Assembly (NCBI RefSeq): GCF_007183175.1
Contig: NZ_AP019807.1
Location: forward strand, 4,274,001-4,338,000
DNA: 64,000 nucleotides
Reading direction: 5' to 3'
Origin: Microbulbifer sp. GL-2
GTDB lineage: Bacteria > Pseudomonadota > Gammaproteobacteria > Pseudomonadales > Cellvibrionaceae
Part shown: positions 36,401 through 48,400 of the stretch, piece by piece
Layout: every line of letters begins with the position of its first letter
Position numbering within the stretch: the stretch's first letter is position 1
Translations under genes and position numbers: made by a program
Notes under the pieces: model-generated
What the model was told of the DNA's origin: nothing
Seen by the model: only the letters and a program-made list of their open reading frames with translations
The model's database searches: none

Positions 36401-39400
36401 GTCAGCGATACCGCTGCGGCATTACTGTTGAGCGCGATGTCCATGCCATCGCTCCAGTTGTACTGGGTGTTGTTCATCACCACCTGGCCACTGGCATTCT
36501 TCGCCAGCACTTTGACCTTGGTGTTGTTGCCGAACACACTGGCCACGTCGCTGCTGTCGAGACTCAGGGTGTTGCCGTTCACCGACCAGTCCAGGCTCGG
36601 CATGACCTGCAGGGGGTTGTTCTGCGCATCTTCCAGGGCGCTGTCCGCGGCACTGTCATCCGCCTGCAGGAAGTCGCTGGTGATGTCGTAGTTGTAGGTG
36701 TTGGTGGTGATCACCACTTCGCGCCAGCCGTACTCGGTGTTGCCCTTGGACAGGGGCACAAAGATATGTACCTGCTCTTCCACTTCGATACGGTTGGTAA
36801 ACACGGTAATGGTTCGGCCACTGTCGAGGGTGACCTGGCGGCTGGTGTAGTAGTGCCGGGTATCCCGTTCGATATAGCCTTTGTGGCTGCCCTGGCTGGT
36901 GCCATCGAGCTGGTAGCTGGTACTGCCCAGCAGCCCGGCGAGATCGGTTTGCTGTTTGGCGGTGAGCCCGAGGTCTTCAAAGTTGAGGCGCGGGTCGTTG
37001 CTGCTCAGGTAGAACAGTTCATCGGTGTTGTCCTCCCAGGAACGGCTGCTGTCCACGGCGGTGGCGCCGCCGGGGTTGCTGGCATAGCCTTCGCCTTCAT
37101 TGCCCACGTAGCCAATATTGTTATCGCGCACAGTCTTCTGCACGCGCTCGGCGGGCATGCTGTGTTTGTTATTCACCGCGGCATCGGCGGTGCTGGGCAT
37201 ATTGCTGTTGTTGAGGCTGACCCAGACCGTAGAGTTACTGGTGCTGTTGGTGGTTTTTTTGCTGGAGCCAGTGCTGGTGATGCTCGGGTTAGTGCCCGCT
37301 TTGCTGTCCACCGCATTGATCACTTCAGAGCCGTCGTTGTCCACGTCCCAGTTCACATCCAGATCGGAATTATCAGTGGGCGTCGCCAGCGGGGCATCCA
37401 CTACGGTAATCAACTGGTCTTCCTGATCGTACAGGCTGTACTTCCACTGGGTCTCACTCTGGGTGAGTTCATTCATAGCCTGCCGCGCGGTTTGGATTCC
37501 GCTCAGGCTGTTGTTGTTGATCGCGGTAATTTCTAAAGTGGCATTGCCGTTCTGGTCGTACAGGTAAATACGCGGGGAGCCGTTGTCGGCGTTGGTTTTA
37601 AATAACCGTCCGAGTTCGTCGTAGACGTAGTACTCCTGGTATTTACCACCAATCACCGAGTCACGGACATCGGTATTAATGCCCTTGCCGATAATCTGCC
37701 CGTGGGTGTTGTAGGCCATATCGTGCTGCACCAGGCCGCCCTGCTCGGTCTTGTCGACGTTGTTGCTGCGGGCGATCTCGCGGCCGAGGGCGTCGTACTG
37801 CAGCCAGGTGGTGACCTGGCTCTGGGCGTTGTCGATATCCGTCTGTGTTTTGCTCTGGTAGACGGCGTTGCCGAAGGCGTCGAAGTAGAAGCGGGTCTTG
37901 CCTTCGTAGTTGGCTTCACCGCGGTTTTCCCGCGCGTCGCGGGTCTCCACCCGCTTGCCGATCATGTTGTAGTGGTGGCTGGTAACCTGGCCACCACTGT
38001 CGTTGTGCACTATCTCGGCGGTGCGGTTGCCGAACAGGTCGTAGCGGTAGCTGATGGTGCCGCGCACACTCTGGCCGCGGTAGTCGGTGTACTCGGCGCC
38101 GCGGGTTTGTACCTGCTGGCCGTACACGTTGTAGTCAACACTTTCCACACGGCTGTCTGCGGCGTTTTCATCGCCGTCGTAGCGCACGGTGGTGGTGGCC
38201 CAGCCGTTGCCGTCGTAGTCATGGCGAGTCACCAGGTCACTGCTGACCCGGCTGACATTGAGGGCGGTGCCGGAGTTGCTGATGCGCACGAAGGATTCCC
38301 CTTTGGTGCGCTCTTCCAGCAGTAGTCCGCGGCCACTGTACACATATTCGGTGGTGCGCTCGTCGCCGGTGGCAACATTGGCCACCAGGGCAGCGCGGTT
38401 GCCACCGTAGAGGTTGTCGAGCCAGGCGTGGCGGGCTTCGTTGTCGGCGGGGGCGCCGAGCTTGGCGAAGTCGAGGGCGCCGGCGTAGCGGGTTTGTGCC
38501 GTGATCTGGCCGAGACCGTCGTAAATATACTCGGTGACATAGCCGAGGCGGTCCACTTCCAGTACGCGGTTGCCGGCGGCATCGTAGAGGGCGAAGCTGG
38601 CCTGGTCCTTGCCGTCGATCTGGATAATGGGGTTGCCGTTGGCATCGTAGAGCGCTTGGCTGCCCTGGGTGCTGCCGAGGCTGAAGCCGTTTTGCAGTTC
38701 CTGCTGGTCGCCACTGGTGGAGTCCGGGGCCACCAGGTTGTTGAGGTCGAAGAAGACCCCGGCATCGGATTCGGTTTTGGTCACCAGGTTGTTGGCGTTG
38801 TACTGGTAATGGGTCGTGCGTCCGGTGCTGGACTCGCTGCTCTGCAAAGCCTGGGCGTCGCTGCGCCAGTGCTCGACACTGCTGTCGAGGTTGAGCCCAT
38901 TGAGGCTGCCGTCCCAGGGGCTGCCGTTAATGGTGAGACGCTGGTCGTAGCGGGTCTCGCTGCGCAGGTTGCCGGCGGCGTCGTGGCGGTTGTAGGTCAG
39001 GCCGCCGTCGGTATCCAGGGCGTACACCTGCTGGTCCAGGCGGTTGTAGTGGTAGGCGCTGGCCTGGATCTGGCCGTGCTGGACACCGCTGGCGCTGCCG
39101 TCGTCGTTCAGGCTGGCATTCTGCAGACCGCGCTGGCCTTCATACACCAGGCGGCCGAGGGCGTCGTAACGGCGCTCGGTCACCGTGCGCATCGGCACCG
39201 TGTCGATAGTGCCGTCGAAGTCGGCACTGCTCTGGGCGTTGCCTGTGGTGCCGATAAAGGCGGGACCCAGCAGTGTCAGCAGCTGGCCGTTGTGGTCGTA
39301 ACGCATATAGCGGTTCTGGATACCGTATACCGAGGCCTTCTCCTCCCCGGCGCTGACATCCCAGTAATAGCCTTCCGCTTCGAAGGTCTTATCGAAGGCG

Positions 39401-42400
39401 TTGTAGTTGTACTTGGTAATGGCGCGCACCAGGGTGGTACTGGTCTGATGCGAGGTCAGTGTGGCGTAGTACTCGTGCCCGGTCTCCTGGGTCACCCGCC
39501 CCTGGGCGTCAAAGAGATAATCCGTGCGCGCGCCGCGGGCGTCGATCATGGCGGTGCGGTTGCCGGCAGCGTCGTATTTATAGGTGGTGACATTGGCGGT
39601 GGCGTGACCGTTGATCAGGTCGTAGCCGTACTGGGTGCTGGTGAGCAGCTGGCCGCGGTTGTCGTACACACTGACGCTGTGGCGGTCGCGCACAGCATCC
39701 TGTAAACCGCTGAGTAAAGCGTCCAAACCGGCGCGGTTGAGAGCGGCGATATCGGTGCTGTCGGCCAGCTTTTGCGCATAGGTGCGCACGTCCACGGCCT
39801 GGCCGAAGGCGTCATAACTGTACGTAGTAACGGCACCATCCGGGGTCACCTGGTGGGTGAGCTGGTTGTTGGCGTCGTACAGGAAGACCCCGGTATTGCC
39901 GTTGGGGTCGGTGGTGGCGACGATATTGCCGAAGGCGTCCAGCACCGTCTGGGTGCTGCCGCCGCGGGCGTCGATCTCACCCACTTTGCGCCCCAGCTGG
40001 TCGTGCAGCTGCTGGCTGATATAGCCGGGGCCGCGGGGGCTGACCAGCTTCTCCAGTTCGCCGAAGGCGTTATAGCCAAAGCGGGTTGTCGCAACCTGCT
40101 CGTCGGCACCCAGCTCCGCTTCTGTGAGATTGTGGCGGTTGTCTATGGTGCTCTGTTCCCAGTCTGGCAGACCACTGGTCTCTTCCATCAGGCGACCCAG
40201 TTGGTCGAAACTACGGAAGGTCACGCGCTGTTCGGCCAGACCCTTGGCCTCAATCGTGCGCCAGATTTCGCCGAAGGTGGTGTAGGTATACTCAGTGATT
40301 ACCCCGGCACTATCGGTTTCTGTATGCAGTTTGCCGCTGGATAAATAAGTGTACTGGCTGCTGCGATCCTGGGCGTGGGCCAGGGTATTGGTATTGATAG
40401 CACTGGGGTCGGTGTTTTGCGCCACCGCTTGGCTGTAGTGGGTCTCGCTCAACACCTGCCCCAGGGCATCGTAACTCCAGGTGGACAGATAGCCCTGGGT
40501 TCCGTTGGCTGGGACCTGCTTGTGAGTCAGGCGGCCGGCGGCGTCGTAGCTGAGGTAAGTCTTGTAGCCCAGTGGGTCGCTGATCTGGGTGCGATTGCCG
40601 AGGGCGTCGTACTGGTAACTTTCAACGTAATCCCGCAGGGCGCCATCCGCCCACACTTTCTCGGTGAGGCTGGCCTTGCGCCCGGCAGCGTCGAACTGGG
40701 TGACGATCACCTGGTCGTGCTGGCTGCTGGCGCTGATGCCCAGGTCCGTTGCTCTGAGGTCCGTCCAGCTGCTGGCGGCGGGTACACTGATGCCGTTGGC
40801 GTAGCGGATCACCGTCTCGGTATCGTTGCTATCGTCGTAGCGGGTCTCGGTGACATGGCCGAGACTGTCGACAGTATGGGTGCGGCGACCGGCGGCATCG
40901 TAGATAAAGGTGCTGTGGCGGTTGTCTGCGGCTTCCGCGTTCAGCTGGGCAGTGGTCTCGCTGGCGAGGTTCAGGGCACGGGCGTAGGCGATCTCACCGA
41001 CTACTTCACCGCGACTGTTGTACAGGCTCTCGGTGACATAGGCGTATTGCACCCCGCCCTGTTCGAACAGCCGCAGGGTGTGGGTCTGGCGGCCGGCGGC
41101 GTCGTACTGGTAGCGGGTCTCGCGATCTTTACTGCTGTCGCGCACCAGGTCGGCCACAGTTTCGCTGGACGGATCTATCCTGTCGGCATAGCGGATCACG
41201 GCGCTGACGCGCCCACTGCTGTTGTACACCGTCTCCGTCACATACCCAAGGGCGTCGATAGTGTGAGTCAGCTGGCCGTCGTCGTTATAGACGTAGCGGG
41301 TGGTGCGGTCCCAGCCAGTGATGCTGTTATATATCGCTGCCACCGAGGGGATATCCAGGGTCGCCGGCAGCCTGAGGGCGCCGTGATGCTCTGTACTAAC
41401 AACCAGTTGCCCGGCGGCGTCGTACTGCCTTTCCCTAGCGGTATACCAAGTGCCATCCGCTGAGTGTGGCATCAACACAAAGCGCTCACGCCCCAGTTCG
41501 TCGTAGACAAAGTAGGTGCTGTGCCCCAGGGCGTTGGTTATCGCGGTGCGGTTGCCGGCCTGGTCGTACTCGTAGCGGGTGGTAATGGCGAGGCCATTGG
41601 GATCGAGGGTCTCGCTCAACACCCGGCCCAGCTCGTCGTAGCTGTAGGCGGTGGTGCGCTTGATCGTGGCGCTGCCATCAATACCCCCGCTGAGGCTGCC
41701 CTCCTGCACTTGCAGCACATTGCCCTGGCCGTCGTAGCGGTACTGGGTCAGCAGGTTGAGGCCAGAGCCATCGCTGCTGGCATCGACAATCACCCGGCTC
41801 ACGCGGCCATTTTTATCGTACTCGGTGCGGGTCACGCTGCCGCTGGCGTCCACGCTTTCCTCATAGCGGTGGCCGTAGCGCTGGGTGGTGGTCAGGTTGA
41901 GACCACCCACATCCTGGGTGCGGGTCAGTACCCGCCCCTGGGGGTCATAGGTCAGCTCGGTGCGCACGCCACTGGCGTCGACACTGGCGGTGAGCTGGCC
42001 GGCGGCGTTGTACTCGCTGCGGGCACGGTTATCGAGGGCGTCGGTGGTACCGGTCAGGTTGCCCTGAGTGTCGTAGTCATAGCGCACCTGGCGCAGCCAG
42101 CTGTCCCCGACTTTGATGGAGACTTCGAAGGTCTCACCGTGGATATTGTTGACGGTGCGAGTTTGTACTCCCTCTGGAGTGGTGACAGTCTGGCTGCGGC
42201 TGGCGTCGTCGTATTCGTAGCGGGTACTGCGGTTCAGCGCATCGGTGCGGGTCAGTACCCGGCCGAAGGCGTCGTAGCTTAAGTGGGTCTGCTGTTTCAG
42301 GGTATTGGTCTGAGTCACCAATTGTCCCAGGCGGTCGTAGGCGTAGTCGGTGCTAAAACCGCGCGCATCGGTACTGGATACCGCTTCGCCGAAGGCGTTG

Positions 42401-45400
42401 TACACCGTATTGGTGCCCACGCTGGCGAAGGGACCACTGCTCAGTTGCGCACTGCTCGTTTCCAGTTCACCACGGCGACTGTAACTGAAGTCCGTGACCG
42501 CCTGGCGGCTGTTGGCAACATCAATCGCCCGACTTAAACGGGTGCGTTCGCCAAAGGCGTTGTACTGGGAGGTGCTGACAAAGCCCTCGCCGTCCGTGCT
42601 GTTGTCCACCTGGCCGCGCTGGGTGTAGACGGTGCTGGTGACGGTGTCTTCACCATCGACAAGGCTGGCCGCCAGGCTGTCCAGGGTGGCGGCGTCGCCG
42701 GCCAGGCCCAGGTTGTTGAGCGCGGTATTGCTGAGGCGGCTGGCATACTGGCGGGTGCCGGTCACTTCGCCGAAGGCGTTGTGGCTAAAGCTGCTCAACT
42801 GCCATTCGAGGGCGTTGTTACCGGGGTTGAACACCGGTGCCAGGCTGTACTTCAGCAGGCCGTCGGCTCTGTAGGCGAAGTGGGTGGTGTAGCCATTGGC
42901 ATCGGTGCTGCTGATACGGCGACCGCTGTCATCGTAGCTGTGGCTCAACACCACCCGACCCTGGTGATCCCGCTCGGCGATCACCCGGCCCTGTACGTCG
43001 TACTCAAACTGGTAATCCCGCGCCTCGCTGTCGTTGGCACTGAAGGTGGGGTCGCCTTGGTAGTTATCCAGGTAGTTATCCAGGATGGAGCCACTGGCAA
43101 TAATGCCGCTGCGGCTGCTCGCCAGCTGGCCGCCGGCGGTATAGGTAAAGGTGCTGGTGTTGCCGGAAGCATCGGTGGCGTGGGTCACCTGGTTGCGCCC
43201 GTCGTAGCGCCATTCGCTGATGCGGTCGGCACCGGAGGCCTGCGGACGCAGTTGTCCTGGAATATCAGTGCCTGCTGCTTCGAGGGTATCGGTGAGGATC
43301 TCTACTCCACCGATACGGCCACTGCCGCGCACGGTAAACCAGTCGATCTCTTTCAGTTCAACACTGTCATCAAAGTAAGCAATATCAGCCTGGATATCCC
43401 GCTCAAAGGTCTGCCAATTGCCGTCCAGGTAGCGATCTTCCAGTGGGAAATTATAAAAAGTGGTTCCGTTACTATCGATAAAGGTGCTCGGCTGGCTAAT
43501 CGATGAACGATAAGCGACATAGGCACTGCTGGTGGAAGAGGTACTGACCCGATAGTAGAGATTAACGCTCCCAGTAAGCTTGATTTGCGCAGAGGCGATG
43601 GTGCCACCGGTAATATTCCAGCTGGTAAACCCGCCGTTATCACTGATACGCAGGCGGAAGCCATTATCGGTACCACTGCCAGCCAGCTCGACCACGTCCT
43701 GCTGTAACTGACCATCGTAAGCGCGGGTAACACTGGCGCCAGTGGGGTCATTGTCATAAAGCTGCCAGTTACTGGCATCGATATTATCGCCGCTATTAAA
43801 ACGGTGACGCACAAAGTCCACCCCGCCCAGGCTCAGGCGTGCGGGATCCCCCTGCACTGCTGTTAGAGCGCTATCCAGATCTCCGAGAGCCGTGGCGTAC
43901 TGAGTGCTCTTCACCCGGTTGCCGGCTACATCGTATTTGTGTTCGGTGACATAGCCTTCGGCATTGATCTCGGCCACTTCGCGGCCCTGGCCGTCGTAGA
44001 GCCAGTAGCTGCTGCGATCCGCCGCCGGATCTGCGGCGGGGCGCAGGGTCTGCAAGGTGCCGCTGTTGAGCCAGTGACTGCTCTGGTCGTAATCCGCCAC
44101 GCGGTTGGCGTAGCGGGTGCTGGATACCAGTTGGCCGGCGCGGTTATAACGGTACTCGGTTAGATAACCCTCCGCATCCAGGGTGGCCGAGACCCGCCCG
44201 GCATCGTCGTAGAAGCTGCGCTCAATACGCGCATCTGCCAGGTCCACCCCCGTGGCGGCGGCACTGAGTGCCTGGGTATAACTCTCGCCGGCGGCCAGGG
44301 TAAAGCGCCCCACCCCGCTCTTGCTCACCGGGGCGCCGCCCACATCCAGGGTGTAGGACAACTGGTATTCATAGACGCCGTTGGGGTGGCTGGCCTTGTC
44401 CAGCTCCACCGCGCCTGTGGCTGGGTCGAGCGACAGGCTCTCCCAGTTAGAACTGCCCAGCGGGCGGATAGACAGGTTCACTCCGCTGGCAGCATAGGGT
44501 TCGTCCAGCCCCAGGCTCAGTTGCGGGTTGGTCACCGACTGCAGCTGGCGCCCCACCTGCTGCTGGAAGCTGGCATCCACTTGGCTGCTGCCGCCGATAT
44601 AGTGGCGGGTCACCTGCACGCTGTAATCTCCATCGGCCAGGGTCTCGCCCACCAGCAGGTTGAGGCGCCCGGCGAAGGAGCCGTCGCGCAGGGTGGCGGG
44701 GTCGATCCAGGTCTGCACCGGCTGCGCGCTGATGGGGGAACCGGTGGCATTGTCGATTACCACGGTTTCCAGATAGGCGATATCCGCCGCTTCGGCGGCG
44801 CTCAGATAGCCTTCAATGGCATAGCCTTCGGCGCTGCTGCGCTCATAGCCCGGCACCGCCCAGCTGGCGGGTTTGGTACCGCTGTCGTTGGCGGCAAAGG
44901 TGCCGGACAGGGTGCGCAATAAACGATCGTTATCACTGAGACCGTTGCCGTCGGCATCGCGGTAGGTGGCGATACGGTATTCGTAGTCGCCGGACAGTTC
45001 ATAGCCCAGGTTGGCGGTGAAGCCGCTGCCGCTTTGGTTGACCCCGGCACTTAACCAACCATCATTATTTGTGATTTCAACAGTACCAATACGGCCACTA
45101 CCGCGCACAGCAAACCAATCAATCTCTGCTATTTCAATGCTGGTATCAAAGTAAGCAACATCAGCCCTGATATCCCGCTTAAACGTCTGCCAGCTACCAT
45201 CCCGGTACTTTTCTTCCAAGGGAAAATTATAAAAAATTACCCCATTACTATCGGTAAAAGTGTAAGGCTTACTGGTTGATGAGCGGTATGCTACAAAAGC
45301 AACTCCACTGGAAGTGCTCAACCGATAGTAAACCGTGGCCTCGCCGCTGAGTTGAATCTCAGCTTTGGCCATAATGCCATCGGTAATATTCCAGCTTTCA

Positions 45401-48400
45401 AACTGACCATTAGTACCATTGCGCAAACGGAAACCGTTATCGATACCACTACCACTCAGCTCAATCACATCCCGCTGTAACTGCAGGTCATACACTTTAG
45501 TGGCGGTAGCTCCACCAGGGGTGTTGTCATAGATTTGCCAATTACTACTGCTGACATTATCGACATCATTAAAACGATAACTCACCACATTGCTATCGCC
45601 AACGACACGGCGGTATTCCAAGCGGGTAACTTCGCCCGCAACAGGGGTATAGACGGACTCGGACCACTGGATTACCCGGTCCTGTACCGGCTGCTCCCCC
45701 ACTTCCACCGGGAAAGCCGCTCTCACACTGCTGCCGTCGTCGTAGTGCAGGGCCAAGGTCACACTATAGGCCTGCCCCGCAGCCAATTCAGAGCCGATAG
45801 CCAAATTGACTTCGCCGTTGTAGTTGCCAAACAGCTGCGGATAGGTCTCGGCAGTGGATACCAACTGGCCGCTGCTATTTTTAACCTGTGCGACAATTTT
45901 ATTGAGAGCGGGATCACTGCCAATAGAAACCGGGTAACCCTGAATGGCGTGGCCACTGCCACTTTGCAGGGAGACCACGCTGTACTCGAAATCGAAACTG
46001 CTGGCTTTGGTAGAGCCCTTGCCCACTGTCAGCGACGGGTTGCCTGTGGTCTTTTTAACTTCAATTCCGTTTTGCTCGTAGCGAATACGGAGGTTGTAAT
46101 TGCCCTCCACAATCGTGCCATCATCCACATCACCGAGAATGACTTTAAGGTTGGCACCGTCCTCTAATACCGGCACCGACTTCCAGACATTGGGAGATGC
46201 TTCATATTCGAAAATGGCAGTGCTGCCTGCGGGGCGCGAGCTCTCAGGCCATTGGAAAGTGGTGGGGTGGTATTCGGTTTGGGTACCGATTTCATAGTCA
46301 AAGGTGTTGGTGCCAGCCTTTTTCCCGTGCAGGTCATAAGTGGTGACTTCCACTTCGTAGCGGCCATTCCCCAGTTCCCCCTTGCCGGTGGGCGTATGGG
46401 TATCCACTTCAATGGTGCCTATCCGCCCATTGCCACGGATATAAAAGGCTTTAATCTGCTGCACCTCGGCAGCCGGATCCAGGAAGGCCACATCGGCGAG
46501 GATATCCCGCTCGAAGGTATGCCAGTTGCCATCCAGATATTTATCTTCCAGCGGGAAGGTATAATAGGTCGTATTGGATGAAGAGGAAAAATTGATATAA
46601 GGTTCCTGCACACCGGAACTGTAGCTTACATAGGCCGGCCCCTTTGAAGTCTCCAGTCGATAATAAAGAATTGCTTCGCCGGACAGATTCAGCTCCGCCC
46701 GAGCCTTGGTACCATCGGTGATATTCCAGGCATCGATTTGGCCACCCTGCAATGTGCGGAAACCATTGCTGGTACCATCGCCGGAGATCTCGATAACATT
46801 GCGCTTTAGTGTGCTGTCATACACGCTATTAAGGGTCGCACCAGCTGGAGTGCTGTCGTAAATCTGCCAATTTTTGTTATTGATATTCTGGCTGGTGTTA
46901 AAGCTGTGACGGACAAAGTCCGCAGAAATATTGAGGTTACCGTTATAGGTATAGTTACTGGGATTTTCCGCTTTGAGCCAGGCTAAATAATCCGCCGGGT
47001 AATCGGTACCGCTATAAATAACCTGACCGCTAACCTTATCCCGCACCACGATATCGGCGCGGGAGACCGATGCTGCTGTACCTTCAGAAAAATACCCGGA
47101 AACACTGGATGCAGTACCCACTTGGACATATTTAGTGGAGGCGAACTTAAAGTTCGCAGTGGCAGAACTGCTATCGGTGGTTTTACCATCTTTATCAACA
47201 ACAAAAGTTCCACCAGCCGACTTCACCACCTGATTGCCGTCGATATACTCTATCAGGTATTCATAAGTTGTTTTTGTCCCCGTATCACCTATCACACCGA
47301 GATCCGCAATGTGATTGGCACCCTCTACAGTTGGGGAAACACTGGTCCAATTATCGTTGCTGCCATCTACACGATATTTAAAAACAACTGCGGCACTATC
47401 TGGCTGGGTGGAGGCGGGCCAGATAACTTCTGTAGGATTATAAAAATATTGCTTCCCTGACTCATATACAAAGCTATCATTGGAAGTGCTCCCATCGGCC
47501 ATGGTTATCGACAGGGTTACATCATATTTTCCAGACGGTAGCGCACTCCCAATACGTAAATTGACTTTCCCACCCCAAGCAAACCCATCACCCGAAATAT
47601 CCTGTGGGTAAGTCCAGGTAGTATATGTTTGTCCTGTTTCTTGGTTTTTTGAAATAGCCTTTATAGATTTAATATTTACTGCTGAGGAATATTTATTGAC
47701 AGCAGTCGAGCCAGAAACAGATTTTACTTGGGCCCGAAAAACTGTGCTCTTGCTTTGATTTGAAGTAGCGATAGCAGTAAAAGAATTTTCACCTCGCATC
47801 ATTACTTCACTACCTGAATAGTAGTCTATTCGATAGCTGTAAGTTCCACTGCCGGGGTTATCAAATCTTACTGTATTTGCATGGCCACTAGAAGAAAAAC
47901 TCTTGGATATCCAAGAGCCACTACCGCTCTTATAATAAAATTTAGTGGTTTTATCCTGAGCATAAGTTGGATCAGTCCAGACTAAACGAACTCCCAAATT
48001 ATAAGTTTTTATTTGTGAATAAGTATTTTTAGTATAGGTTCCTTGAGATTCCCAAATCCAAATCTCTCCTCCGGGCTCGCCAGGATTGCTATTAATATAG
48101 CGAAATGTTTCCCTTTTTTCCTCAGCCTTTACTGTTATTTTATATGTGCCCGCTGGTAAGTTGTCACCATAATATTTAGTTAAATCTACACTACCATCCC
48201 AGGTTTTACTCGTTATTGAGTATGAAAATATCCCGTCATATCCAGAAGGCAAAGATGTGTCAGTTCTTGTAACTGTTACAGAAAGCCTCCAGCTATGAAA
48301 CTTATCTGAAGAGTGATCGGGGCCTGCAGTTCTAGAGGTAAATGCTCCCGATATAAGCTTGGTACTACTATTAGTTGAATTTACCTTGGTATGCTCGCGG

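Noticed and set aside
33520..42282. Long plus-strand open frames opposite the rhs gene, up to 425 codons
   Set aside because: They are Val/Gly/Ala-rich antisense readings of repetitive YD-repeat codons, without ribosome binding sites or known domains. The long minus-strand frame explains them.
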